Assembly (NCBI RefSeq): GCF_031458325.1
Contig: NZ_JAVDYG010000001.1
Coordinates: forward strand, 1,488,001 to 1,552,000
Source: Nocardioides marmoribigeumensis
Lineage (GTDB): Bacteria > Actinomycetota > Actinomycetes > Propionibacteriales > Nocardioidaceae
Reading direction: 5' to 3'
Length of the DNA: 64,000 bases
The notes beneath the pieces were generated by a model, which was not told the origin of the DNA, ran no database searches, and saw only the letters and a program-made list of their open reading frames with translations. The position numbers and the translations under genes are program-made. Shown here one piece after another: positions 1-7,371 of this stretch; the stretch's first letter is position 1; every line of letters begins with the position of its first letter.

Positions 1-206
1 CGCTGCCCGGGGGCTCGGACCCGGCGCCCCCGCGCGGCCAGGTCGTCGTACCCCTCGTGCTGGAGCACGACGGGCAGGTCCTCTCCCTGTTCAGCATCGC
101 CTCGGTCGTGCGGACCGCGACGGACGTGACCGTGAGTGAGCTGGTCGTCGAGACGTTCTACCCGTCCGACGAGGCGACGGGGGCCTGGCTCCGCGCTCAG
201 GCCTGA
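1..206 (+). CDS. C-terminal end of an unrecognised protein (cut by window edge)
   Basis: The window opens inside a plus-strand gene, read in the frame starting at base 3 and ending at TGA 204-206. About 67 residues are visible. They have a proline/glycine-rich stretch, then alternating hydrophobic residues (VVVPLVLEHDGQVLSLFSIASVV), then an acidic, aromatic tail ending WLRAQA. Codon third positions are almost all G or C, as expected of a real gene here. No family is recognisable from this fragment. Its stop overlaps the stop of the convergent metallo-hydrolase by ten bases. Confidence 0.6.
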   Translation, partial: LPGGSDPAPPRGQVVVPLVLEHDGQVLSLFSIASVVRTATDVTVSELVVETFYPSDEATGAWLRAQA

Positions 207-922
207 GCCTGGGCGACGGCCTCCGCGAGCTGCCCGCGCCAGACCGGGCCGTGGCCCGGGACGACCGTGTCGGCGTCCAGGTCCGCCAGCACCGACAGGG
301 ACATGCGGGCGTCCTCGGGGGCGTGGCTGAAGAAGTCGGGCAGCCGTTGCGGGCCGTCGATCCCGGTCACCGGGTGCGCCGTGACCAGCGCGTCGCCGGT
401 CGCGACGACGCCGATGCCAGGGAAGAGGTACGCCGTGTGGCCGCTCGTGTGCCCCGGGCACGGCACCGGGACGGGACCACCGGGCAGGTCGAGAGCCGTC
501 GGTCCTGCCCAGGCCTCGGCGTGCGCCACGCGCGGGTGCTGCAGCGCTCCGGCCCGCATGATGCGGGCCGACCAGGCCGCGACCCGCGGCCGCCAGGCCC
601 GGACCAGCACGTCGAGCGGGCCGGCCTGCTCGCGCCGGTCGCCGCGGGCCAGCGGCACCTCGTCGGGGTGCATGAGCACGGGCACGCCGTACGCCTCGTG
701 CAGGTGGCGGAGCGCACCCATGTGGTCGACGTGGGCGTGGGTGAGCAGGACCGCCCGGACGTCGCGGGGGTGGTGGCCGATCGCGGCGAGCTGCTCCTCG
801 AGCCGCGACACGTCGCCCGGCCAGCCGGTGTCGACCAGGGTCAGGTCGCGACCGTCGCGCACGGCCAGCCAGCCCACGTCGGTGCCGGTCCCGTGGAAGG
901 CGTCGTCCCCCACCTGCTGCAT
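197..922 (-). CDS. Metallo-beta-lactamase-fold hydrolase
   Basis: A 241-residue MBL-fold protein. The zinc-binding motif THAHVDH lies about residue 65, a second ligand region PGHTSGHT near 165, GDALVTAHP near 185, and a late PGHG near 225. This is the usual metal-ligand series of the superfamily and of a typical stand-alone length. It has no signal peptide, so it is probably cytoplasmic. The substrate cannot be read from sequence; glyoxalase II-like thioesters or lactones are common for this fold. The start (MQQVGDD) is favoured because a CAGGAT hexamer lies exactly six bases upstream, matching the leaderless pattern seen across the window. It ends in a convergent overlap with the gene before it. 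Confidence 0.85.
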   Translation of the reverse strand: MQQVGDDAFHGTGTDVGWLAVRDGRDLTLVDTGWPGDVSRLEEQLAAIGHHPRDVRAVLLTHAHVDHMGALRHLHEAYGVPVLMHPDEVPLARGDRREQAGPLDVLVRAWRPRVAAWSARIMRAGALQHPRVAHAEAWAGPTALDLPGGPVPVPCPGHTSGHTAYLFPGIGVVATGDALVTAHPVTGIDGPQRLPDFFSHAPEDARMSLSVLADLDADTVVPGHGPVWRGQLAEAVAQAQA

Positions 923-941
923 GCGCCCATCCTGCCCCAGC

Positions 942-1580
942 TCAGCCGGCGCGGGCCCTCCTGACCAGCCACGCCTGCCATCCGACGAGCGCCGCGACGA
1001 GCAGGACCCACCCGCCCGCCCGGAGCACCTCCGGCGGCGCGAGGGGGACGGCGTAGAGCCCGAGCACGCCGAGCACCCAGCACCACCGCCAGCGCACCGC
1101 GAGGTCCGGGGCCCCGCTCGACCTCCGCTCGACCCCCAGCGCCGAGAGGTCGTCCGGCGCGAAGCGTCGCTCGAGCTCGTCGGCCTCGAGCAACTCGGCG
1201 TGGGGGTACGCCGCCGCCACGACCCGCCGGACCCGCTCGCGCCGCGCGTCGGTGGAGGTGCGCCGGCCCGGCAGCGCGACCGCCACCACCTCGGCCCGCT
1301 CCGCCCGCCAGCCGTGCTCACCGAGGAGCACGGTCCCGCTCGCCCTCACCACCGCCGTCACCTCGCCCGGAAGCGCGTGCGCGCGGGCGTCGGCGGCGTC
1401 GTACCACGCGTCGAGCCCGCACGAGCAGCCCCGCGTCGGGGCCGCGTGCCCGCGGCTGCAGCGGGCGACCATGACCGGCGAGGCCCACGGATGGTCGCCG
1501 ACGTGGGCGGGCAGCAGCCCGTCGTCGCCGATCCGGAACTGGCGGAAGCCGGTGACGTGCTCGAGGACGAGGGTGCTCAT
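942..1580 (-). CDS. Unknown protein with cysteine-rich N-terminal domain and two membrane segments
   Basis: A 212-residue protein of no recognised function. The N-terminal half has a Cys/His cluster (RCSRGHAAPTRGCSCGLDAWY, about residues 37-57) that could hold a metal or a disulfide. A beta-rich stretch follows (GTVLLGEHGWRAERAEVVAVALPG). The C-terminal 50 residues form two hydrophobic segments (WVLGVLGLYAVPLA and WVLLVAALVGWQAWLV), so it is likely a C-terminally anchored membrane protein. Similar C-x-C-G-x-Y/W proteins are common and uncharacterised in actinobacteria. Its ATG overlaps the stop of the 38-codon ORF upstream (ATGA), which implies translational coupling. Confidence 0.75.
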   Translation of the reverse strand: MSTLVLEHVTGFRQFRIGDDGLLPAHVGDHPWASPVMVARCSRGHAAPTRGCSCGLDAWYDAADARAHALPGEVTAVVRASGTVLLGEHGWRAERAEVVAVALPGRRTSTDARRERVRRVVAAAYPHAELLEADELERRFAPDDLSALGVERRSSGAPDLAVRWRWCWVLGVLGLYAVPLAPPEVLRAGGWVLLVAALVGWQAWLVRRARAG

Positions 1581-1693
1581 GTGGGGGTCTCGGCAAGCTC
1601 GGCCACCGGGGCCGGCTCGACCGCCACCCGGGGCTCGGCCACCACGAGCGGCTCGACCTGGACCACCTGCACGACCTCTCCGATGTTCGTCAT
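1577..1693 (-). CDS. 38-residue leader-like ORF coupled to the downstream gene
   Basis: A very short ORF rich in Val, Glu and Pro, with repeating V-V-x-V-E-P units. Three things support it. A CAGGCT hexamer (1700-1705) sits exactly six bases before its ATG, the leaderless promoter layout found elsewhere here. Its stop shares ATGA with the start of the next gene. And nothing else explains the 1581-1700 gap. It could be a coupled small protein or a regulatory leader peptide. No function is assigned. Confidence 0.45.
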   Translation of the reverse strand: MTNIGEVVQVVQVEPLVVAEPRVAVEPAPVAELAETPT

Positions 1694-1766
1694 GGGTCCA
1701 GCCTGCGCCGGCGGCCGCGCGGTGTCGATGACGTGCGAGGTCATGCTCGTGCGACACCATGCGGTC

Positions 1767-2342
1767 ATGGGGAGACGTTGGTGGAGCGGGCCGACGGTCA
1801 CGTGGACCGTGGTCGCGCTCACGACGGCGCAGCTGCTGGTCGCGACGCTGTTCCCGGACCTGCCGCAGTTCGACGGGAAGGCCTTCGCCTCGCGACTGGT
1901 CGCCTACCCGCTGATGATGTCGGCACCCGTGCTGGCGTGGTGGCGGTTCGGTGAGCGCCCGCTGCCCTGGCTGGGGTTCACCCTGATCGACATTCCCTTT
2001 CTTGTCGATGTCACAGGAAACACCCTCGACCTCTACGACTCGGTCGTGTGGTGGGACGACGCCAACCACTTCGTCAACTGGGCGTTCCTCTGCGGGGGCA
2101 TCGGCCTGCTCCTGCTGAGATCCCCTCGGGTCCGGCGGGACTGGCTGCTCGTGCTGGCCGTGACCGGCATCGGGGCGGTGCTCGCGATCGCGTGGGAGCT
2201 GTCGGAGTACGCCACGTTCATCCGCTTCGGCACCGAGCTCGACACGGCCTACACCGACACCCTCGGCGACGAGGCGCTCGGCACGCTCGGCTCGCTCCTC
2301 GCCGCGGTCGTCCTGGTCCGGTCGGGACGTCGCGGTGCCTGA
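1767..2342 (+). CDS. DUF2238/YjdF-like integral membrane protein
   Basis: A 191-residue protein with about five hydrophobic helices (TWTVVALTTAQLLVATL, LVAYPLMMSAPVLAW, FVNWAFLCGGIGLLLL, LLVLAVTGIGAVLAIAW, LGSLLAAVVLV). Between them are acidic/aromatic motifs typical of the DUF2238/YjdF group: WWDDANHFVNW, AWELSEYATF and DTLGDEALGTLGS. The family's function is unknown. The start is set by a CACCAT hexamer six bases upstream. The stop overlaps the GTG of the next gene by eight bases, so the two are probably one transcript. Confidence 0.75.
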   Translation: MGRRWWSGPTVTWTVVALTTAQLLVATLFPDLPQFDGKAFASRLVAYPLMMSAPVLAWWRFGERPLPWLGFTLIDIPFLVDVTGNTLDLYDSVVWWDDANHFVNWAFLCGGIGLLLLRSPRVRRDWLLVLAVTGIGAVLAIAWELSEYATFIRFGTELDTAYTDTLGDEALGTLGSLLAAVVLVRSGRRGA

Positions 2343-3411
2343 GGTCTCGCTCACCGACCTGCGCCGGCTGCGCGTCGGAGCGCACCTGCTGGACGGACGT
2401 GGCGCGGACCCGGCCGCCGTCGTACGCCACCTGGGAGCGCTGCAGGCCCAGGACCGGACGGCCACGCTCTGGTCGATGGGGCTGCGAGCCGGGACCGACG
2501 TGGCCGCGGTGCACGCCGCGGTCGAGGGCCGCGAGGTCGTGCGCACCTGGCCGATGCGCGGCACGCTGCACTGGGTGCCGGGCGAGGACGCCCGCTGGAT
2601 GTGCCGGCTCCTGTCGCGGCCCGCGACACGGTCCGCCCGTCGGCTGCGTGAGGAGCGTGGGGTGAGCGCCGAGCTCGTCGAGCAGGCCGGCGCGGTCCTC
2701 GAGACCGTCCTCGCCGAGGGGCCGCGCTCGCGCCCCGCGGTCCTCGCCGCGTGGGAGGCCGCTGGGATCTCGACCGACCAGGGCCGGGGCTACCTCCTGC
2801 TGGTCAGCCTGTGCGAGCGCGGCGACCTGGTGCAGGCGGGGGTCGACGGCAAGCAGCCGACCTTCGCGCTGCTCGACCGCTGGGTGCCGGCGTCGCGCGA
2901 CCTCGGCGACGAGGAAGCACTGGCGGTGGTGGTGGAGCGCTACGTCCGCAGCCACGGTCCCGTCCACGAGAAGGACGTCGCCGGCTGGTGGGGTGGCACC
3001 CTGCGGGACGTCCGTGCCGCGGTCGCCTCGCTCGGGGACCGCCTGGCGACGGTCGCCCACGACGGCGCCACCCTGCTCGTGCACGCCGACGCCGAGTCGT
3101 CCGCGGAGCCGTCGGTCGTGCTGCTGCCGGCTTTCGACGAGTTCCTCCTCGGCCACAAGGACCGCTCCGCCGTGCTCGCCGCCAGGCACGCCACGTCGGT
3201 CGTGCCCGGCGGCAACGGCGTGTTCGCTCCTACGGTCCTCGTCGACGGTCAGGTCGTCGGCACGTGGCGCCGTCAGGAGCGGAAGGACCGGGTCGAGGTG
3301 TCCGTCACGCCGTTCGAGCCGCTTCCCCGCCGGACGTTCCGGGCCGTGGAGACGGCCGCGGCGGCGTACGGGGACTTCGTCGGTCTGCCGGTCGACTTCT
3401 CGTCGACCTGA
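2335..3411 (+). CDS. HTH_42 (AlkX/AlkZ-like) winged-helix DNA glycosylase family protein
   Basis: A 358-residue protein of the HTH_42 family, whose characterised members (AlkZ, YcaQ/AlkX) are DNA glycosylases that unhook alkylation or crosslink lesions. The N-terminus carries LGALQAQDRTATLWSMGLR (about residues 33-51). This includes the Q-x-Q element known as the catalytic motif of AlkZ-like enzymes. It is followed by RTWPMRGTLHWV (about 68-79) and three winged-helix-type repeats. The late LLPAFDEFLLGHKDRS motif (about 265) is also typical of the family. A GTG start overlapping the preceding gene is chosen because the sequence similarity begins there. Glycosylase activity is an inference from family and motif. 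Confidence 0.8.
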   Translation: MPEVSLTDLRRLRVGAHLLDGRGADPAAVVRHLGALQAQDRTATLWSMGLRAGTDVAAVHAAVEGREVVRTWPMRGTLHWVPGEDARWMCRLLSRPATRSARRLREERGVSAELVEQAGAVLETVLAEGPRSRPAVLAAWEAAGISTDQGRGYLLLVSLCERGDLVQAGVDGKQPTFALLDRWVPASRDLGDEEALAVVVERYVRSHGPVHEKDVAGWWGGTLRDVRAAVASLGDRLATVAHDGATLLVHADAESSAEPSVVLLPAFDEFLLGHKDRSAVLAARHATSVVPGGNGVFAPTVLVDGQVVGTWRRQERKDRVEVSVTPFEPLPRRTFRAVETAAAAYGDFVGLPVDFSST

Positions 3412-3417
3412 CAACCG

Positions 3418-4734
3418 CTACGTCGTCGCGACGACGGGGTCGGCAGCCTTGGCGGTCGGCCGGATCGAGACCGACAGCACGGCGGCGACGCCGCAGAGCC
3501 CGGCTGCGGCGTAGAAGGCGCCGTCGTACGTCCCGGTCAGGTCGCGCACGTAGCCCGCCCCGACCGCCGCGATCGCCGCGCCGACCTGGTGCGAGGCGAA
3601 CGTCCACGCGAACACGATCGGCCCGACACCGGCACCGAACTTGTCGCGGCAGATCGCCACCGTCGGCGGCACCGTGGCCACCCAGTCGAGGCCGTAGACG
3701 ATGATGAACACCCACATGCTCGGGTGCGTGTGCGGCGCGAGCAGCGCCGGCAGCGTGAGCAGCCCGACGCCGCGCAGCGCGTAGTAGGCCAGCAGCAGGA
3801 ACCGCGGGTCCCACCGGTCGGTCAGCCAGCCCGAGGCGATCGTGCCTGCCACGTCGAAGATCCCGACCACCGCGAGCAGCGACGCGGCGGTCGTCGCCGG
3901 CATCCCGTGGTCGTGCGCGGCCGGCACGAAGTGCGTCGCGATCAGGCCGTTGGTGGTCATGCCGCAGATCGCGAACCCGCCGGCCAGCAGCCAGAACGTC
4001 CGCGTGCGCGCCGCGTCCACCAGCACCCGCACCGCGCGTCCCGCGCTCGAGCCCTGGCGCACGTGCGGCGGCGGACCGGGGTCGGCGTCCGTCGCGCCGT
4101 ACGCCCGGAGGCCGAGGTCGACCGGGTGGTCACGCAGCAGCCACAGCACGAGGGGCACGACGGCCAGCGCCGCGGCCGCGGCGACGGCGGCGGCCGAGCG
4201 CCAGCCGTGGTGGGTGGCGATCCACGCGATGACCGGCAGGAAGATCAGCTGGCCGGTCGCGTTGCCGGCGGTGAGGATGCCGCTGACCAGGCCGCGCCGG
4301 GCGACGAACCAGCGCGTCGACACCGTCGCCACGAACGCCATCGACATCGAGCCGGTCCCGACGCCCACGAGCACGCCCCACAGCGCGACCAGCTGCCAGG
4401 CCTCGGTCATGAAGACGGTGAGCCCGCTGCCGGCGGCGACGAGCAGGAGCGCGGTGACCACCACGCGGCGCACGCCGAAGTGGTCCATCAGCGCGGCGGC
4501 GAACGGCGAGAACAGCCCGAACAGCACGAGGTTGACCGCGACCGCCGAGCCGATCGTGCCGTGCGACCAGCCGAACTCCCTGTGCAGCGGGTCCATCAGC
4601 ACACCCGGCACGGACCGGAACGCGGCCGCTCCGACCAGGGTCACGAAGGTGACGCCGGCGACCAACCAGGCGGGGTGGAGCCCACCGTCGGCGGTGGGGT
4701 CTCGGCGGTCGGCCTCCGGGCGCAGCTCGGTCAC
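3418..4734 (-). CDS. MFS transporter (monocarboxylate/oxalate-formate type)
   Basis: A 438-residue, 12-helix major facilitator protein. The MFS loop motif appears as DHFGVRRVV between helices 2 and 3, with a second-half counterpart GWLTDRWDPR. The N-terminus (SVPGVLMDPLHREFGWSHGTIGSAVAVN) resembles the oxalate/formate antiporter and monocarboxylate porter groups. The substrate is not predictable. It starts with GTG 71 bases from the divergent GlxA-type regulator, which suggests the regulator controls it. A GAGAAT hexamer lies six bases before the GTG. It converges on the HTH_42 gene with a six-base gap. Confidence 0.88.
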   Translation of the reverse strand: MTELRPEADRRDPTADGGLHPAWLVAGVTFVTLVGAAAFRSVPGVLMDPLHREFGWSHGTIGSAVAVNLVLFGLFSPFAAALMDHFGVRRVVVTALLLVAAGSGLTVFMTEAWQLVALWGVLVGVGTGSMSMAFVATVSTRWFVARRGLVSGILTAGNATGQLIFLPVIAWIATHHGWRSAAAVAAAAALAVVPLVLWLLRDHPVDLGLRAYGATDADPGPPPHVRQGSSAGRAVRVLVDAARTRTFWLLAGGFAICGMTTNGLIATHFVPAAHDHGMPATTAASLLAVVGIFDVAGTIASGWLTDRWDPRFLLLAYYALRGVGLLTLPALLAPHTHPSMWVFIIVYGLDWVATVPPTVAICRDKFGAGVGPIVFAWTFASHQVGAAIAAVGAGYVRDLTGTYDGAFYAAAGLCGVAAVLSVSIRPTAKAADPVVATT

Positions 4735-4805
4735 GCGAGGATTCTCCGGGAGCCGGGTCCGGTCGCGCGAGTGGCCCGAAGGCCGATATGTGTCAGGATC
4801 TGGCC

Positions 4806-5765
4806 ATGACTCCGCATCGCGTGGCCGTGCTGCTGCTGCCGCCGGTCATCGGCTACGACGCGACCATCCCGCCCCAGGTCCTCGGGTCGGCGACCGACGC
4901 GGGCGGGCACGCGCTGTACGACGTCCGCATGGCCGGCCTCGACGGCGCCCCGGTCGAGACGCTGTCGGGCTACACCCTCGGGCCGCAGGGCGACGCCTCG
5001 CTGCTGGAGTGGGCCGACACGGTGATCGTCCCGGGGACTCGGTTCCCGTCCGCGCGCAACGACGGCACCCTCACCCCCGAGGCCCACGACGCCCTGGCGC
5101 GGGTCCGCCCCGGGACGCGGTTGGTGTCGATCTGCACAGGCGCCTTCGTCCTCGCCGCGGCCGGGCTGCTGGACGGACGCCGTGCCACCACCCACTGGGA
5201 GTACGCCGAGCCGTTCCGCGCGCTCTACCCCGACGTCCTGCTCGACGAGGCCGTGCTCTTCGTCGACGACGGCGACGTGCTCACCTCGGCCGGCCTGAGC
5301 GCGGGCGTCGACCTGTGCCTGCACCTGATCCGCACCGACCACGGGGCCGAGGTCGCCAACCGGGTCGCGCGCCACACCGTCGTACCTCCCTGGCGCGACG
5401 GCGGCCAGGCCCAGTTCATCGACACCGCGGTCGCCCCCGCACCCGAGCAGTCCACGGCCGCGGCCCGCGCCTGGGCCGCGTCGCGGCTCGACCACCCGCT
5501 CGAGGTCGCCGACCTGGCGGCGGCCGCGAGCATGCCGCTGCGCACCTTCACCCGGCGGTTCGGTGCCGAGACCGGACTCTCCCCCGGCGCCTGGCTGATC
5601 CAGCAGCGCGTGCGCCACGCCCAGCGACTGCTGGAGACCACCGACCTCCCCGTCGACGACGTCGCCTCCCGCAGCGGCCTCGGCTCCGCCGGCTCCCTGC
5701 GCGCCCACCTGCGCACGGTCGCGGGCGTCAGCCCGACGGCGTACCGGCGGACCTTCCGCGGCTGA
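4806..5765 (+). CDS. GlxA-family transcriptional regulator (DJ-1/PfpI domain plus AraC HTH)
   Basis: A 319-residue two-domain regulator. Residues 1-190 form a DJ-1/PfpI amidotransferase-like domain with the nucleophile-elbow equivalent SICTGAFVLAAAGLLDGRRATTHW (about 112-135). Residues 215-319 are an AraC-type double helix-turn-helix (VADLAAAASMPLRTFTRRF, then VDDVASRSGLGSAGSLRAHLR). Such proteins usually activate transport or catabolic genes. The divergently placed MFS gene is the obvious candidate target. A CAGGAT hexamer is exactly six bases before the ATG. Its TGA lies inside the left copy of the 48-bp inverted repeat. Confidence 0.88.
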   Translation: MTPHRVAVLLLPPVIGYDATIPPQVLGSATDAGGHALYDVRMAGLDGAPVETLSGYTLGPQGDASLLEWADTVIVPGTRFPSARNDGTLTPEAHDALARVRPGTRLVSICTGAFVLAAAGLLDGRRATTHWEYAEPFRALYPDVLLDEAVLFVDDGDVLTSAGLSAGVDLCLHLIRTDHGAEVANRVARHTVVPPWRDGGQAQFIDTAVAPAPEQSTAAARAWAASRLDHPLEVADLAAAASMPLRTFTRRFGAETGLSPGAWLIQQRVRHAQRLLETTDLPVDDVASRSGLGSAGSLRAHLRTVAGVSPTAYRRTFRG

Positions 5766-5808
5766 CGGTGATCGAGCAGCGAGCGCAGCGAACGATCAGT
5801 CGAGATCA
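5761..5808. repeat. Left arm of 48-bp inverted repeat bounding the nuclease island
   Basis: These 48 bases match the reverse complement of 7324-7371 at 45 of 48 positions: 25 identical, one mismatch, five identical, two mismatches, 15 identical. The repeat contains the stop codon of the GlxA-type gene and of the island gene. Inside it is the internal near-palindrome GATCGAGCAGCGAGCG...CGAACGATC, typical of actinobacterial REP-like elements that can also terminate transcription from both sides. Confidence 0.85.
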
Positions 5809-7205
5809 GCAGGAACGTGGTCGCTCAGCGTTGCGGGGCTCGTTCCGTTCGACGATGCCTCGAGCTCGGCGGCAGGTTCTGCCCCGTCTTGGGAGGAGAG
5901 GGCGGTCGATGCCAGACGGCTCGGTGTGATGACTTCTGGCTCGACATCTCGGAGTCGCGGCGGTGCGGCGGACCATGACTTGAGGTGTTGAACGACATCG
6001 CCGTAGAAGGTGTCGACCAGCGACAGCACGGAGTCGATGAAGGCTCCACGGCCGCGTCCGCGCTTGGCGCCCATCGGTGCGCTCAGTGCGACGCGGAAGC
6101 TTCGGATCTCCCGCTTCGGATCGGTGATGAGCAGGGAGGGGTCCTGGCGCACCTTGCCCAAGAGCTCGGCTGAACCGGGACCACGCGAGTTGGCGAGGAA
6201 AGCCTCGACTCGAACGTTGTCGGGAGCCGCCTTGAGCTGCTTGATCAGCCAGTTGACCCTGGTGGTGGGGCGCCCCTCACGAGGCGCGTCGAGGTCGACC
6301 TGGCACGTGACCTGGCCTGCCCGGAGGTCGGCCACGATCTGCACGGAGTTGACTGTGTTGGGGATTCGGATCGCACCGTGGAGCTGCGCGTCCCTCACGA
6401 GTGCGTCGAGCTGGGCTTGGGCCCGCAGGGACGGATCCGCCTGCTCCTTGCGGTTGAGGACGTGCACGACGTCGGTGCCGAGCTGTCGGCCGAGCCGAAG
6501 GGCGGTGTAGCGCAGCAACGCGTCGAAGCGGGCGACGACCTCGGGGGCCGTCTTGTCCGTGGGACGCAGAGTTCCCGCAGCGACCGACTCACGGACCGAG
6601 ACCCAGTTCGATCCCATGTCCTCCAGCTCCATGGCACCACTCTTGGGATGCTCGAGGTAGCGGATCAGCTCGCCGAGGATCCAGGCCTGCTCCGGGTCAG
6701 AGACCCCTCGGTGCTCCTTCTGGATCACAGCGGCGGAGAGGATGTAGGTCCACGACCAGTGGTAGATCTCCACCTTCCGGAGCTTGCGCCGGTCGACCTT
6801 CGTCGGGTGCTGGCCCGCGGAAGGCGGGATCTCGTTGCTGATCGTGATCAGGGCGTCGTAGCCCTGCTCCCTAGCGATGTCGAGGTAGTTGTCCAGCTGT
6901 TCGGGCTGAAGCTCGTTGCGACCGGTCTTGACCTCGACGAGAGCCGTCCAGCTCTTCGAGCCGCGTGACACACGGATCAGGCCATCAGGGAACAGCTTCT
7001 TGTCCTGCAGCTGGAAGGGCACCTCGATGTAGGTCTCGACCCGACCCGTCGGAGCACCGAGCGGAGCAAGGAGCGACCTGCTGAACTCCTTCACGACACC
7101 CATCACCGCAAGAAGCGCAGAGGTCGCGCGTCTCTCTTGCTCCTCCGCCCCTGAGATTCCCGACGTCGGGATCAGTCGCGCTTGGTTCCACGTCTCTTCA
7201 GTCAT
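5796..7205 (-). CDS. PD-(D/E)XK nuclease-fold protein, function unknown
   Basis: A 469-residue protein. Residues 57-105 show a PD-(D/E)XK core: E57/E61, P73-D74, then E91-V-K93 after a hydrophobic strand, then Q103 in PEQLDNYL. This is the usual acid-acid-x-Lys-Gln order of restriction-type and repair nucleases. The remaining 350 residues are unassigned, with a charged region RGRGRGAF near 415 and a Ser/Glu-rich tail. I believe close relatives occur in streptomycetes under vague 'stress response' names, but no function is known to me. ATG 7205 is preferred over GTG 7223 because GGAG sits six bases upstream. The gene is visibly less GC-rich than its neighbours: 58 percent in the line 6841-6900, counted by hand. 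It is enclosed by inverted repeats. Confidence 0.8.
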   Translation of the reverse strand: MTEETWNQARLIPTSGISGAEEQERRATSALLAVMGVVKEFSRSLLAPLGAPTGRVETYIEVPFQLQDKKLFPDGLIRVSRGSKSWTALVEVKTGRNELQPEQLDNYLDIAREQGYDALITISNEIPPSAGQHPTKVDRRKLRKVEIYHWSWTYILSAAVIQKEHRGVSDPEQAWILGELIRYLEHPKSGAMELEDMGSNWVSVRESVAAGTLRPTDKTAPEVVARFDALLRYTALRLGRQLGTDVVHVLNRKEQADPSLRAQAQLDALVRDAQLHGAIRIPNTVNSVQIVADLRAGQVTCQVDLDAPREGRPTTRVNWLIKQLKAAPDNVRVEAFLANSRGPGSAELLGKVRQDPSLLITDPKREIRSFRVALSAPMGAKRGRGRGAFIDSVLSLVDTFYGDVVQHLKSWSAAPPRLRDVEPEVITPSRLASTALSSQDGAEPAAELEASSNGTSPATLSDHVPADLD

Positions 7206-7323
7206 CCGCTGCTCCGAGTCCACCGTGATGCTGGTTGCGGTCCGGACATTACGCCCGACGACCGCTGCGCGACCGCACTTCTGCGCTCATTGTCGGGGTC
7301 GACTTGGGCGTCGCCGTCGCCAG
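7206..7323. other. Low-GC upstream region of the island gene
   Basis: A non-coding stretch between the nuclease-fold gene and the right repeat arm. It presumably holds the island gene's promoter (candidate sequences around GGACATTACG and CATTGTCGG on the plus strand). No clear -10/-35 pair could be fixed and no ORF with family resemblance was seen. Confidence 0.5.
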
Positions 7324-7371
7324 TGATCTCGACTGATCACTCGCTTCGCTCGCTGCTCGATCACCGTCAGC
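7324..7371. repeat. Right arm of 48-bp inverted repeat bounding the nuclease island
   Basis: This is the inverted partner of 5761-5808 (45/48 identical). It includes the stop codon (7367-7369) of the convergent acyl-CoA ligase gene. Both arms therefore begin at the stop codon of a flanking gene and point into the island. Confidence 0.85.

Noticed and set aside
267-2342. A 691-codon plus-strand open frame running from 267 into the membrane protein gene
   Set aside because: It crosses two clear minus-strand genes and the sequence before 1767 is Arg/Ser/Pro-rich noise from GC-rich antisense DNA. Only the part from 1767 has membrane-protein character.
5761-7371. Insertion sequence
   Set aside because: Inverted repeats are present, but the single gene has a nuclease fold of the PD-(D/E)XK type and no DDE, serine or tyrosine recombinase motif. 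No flanking target duplication could be identified.
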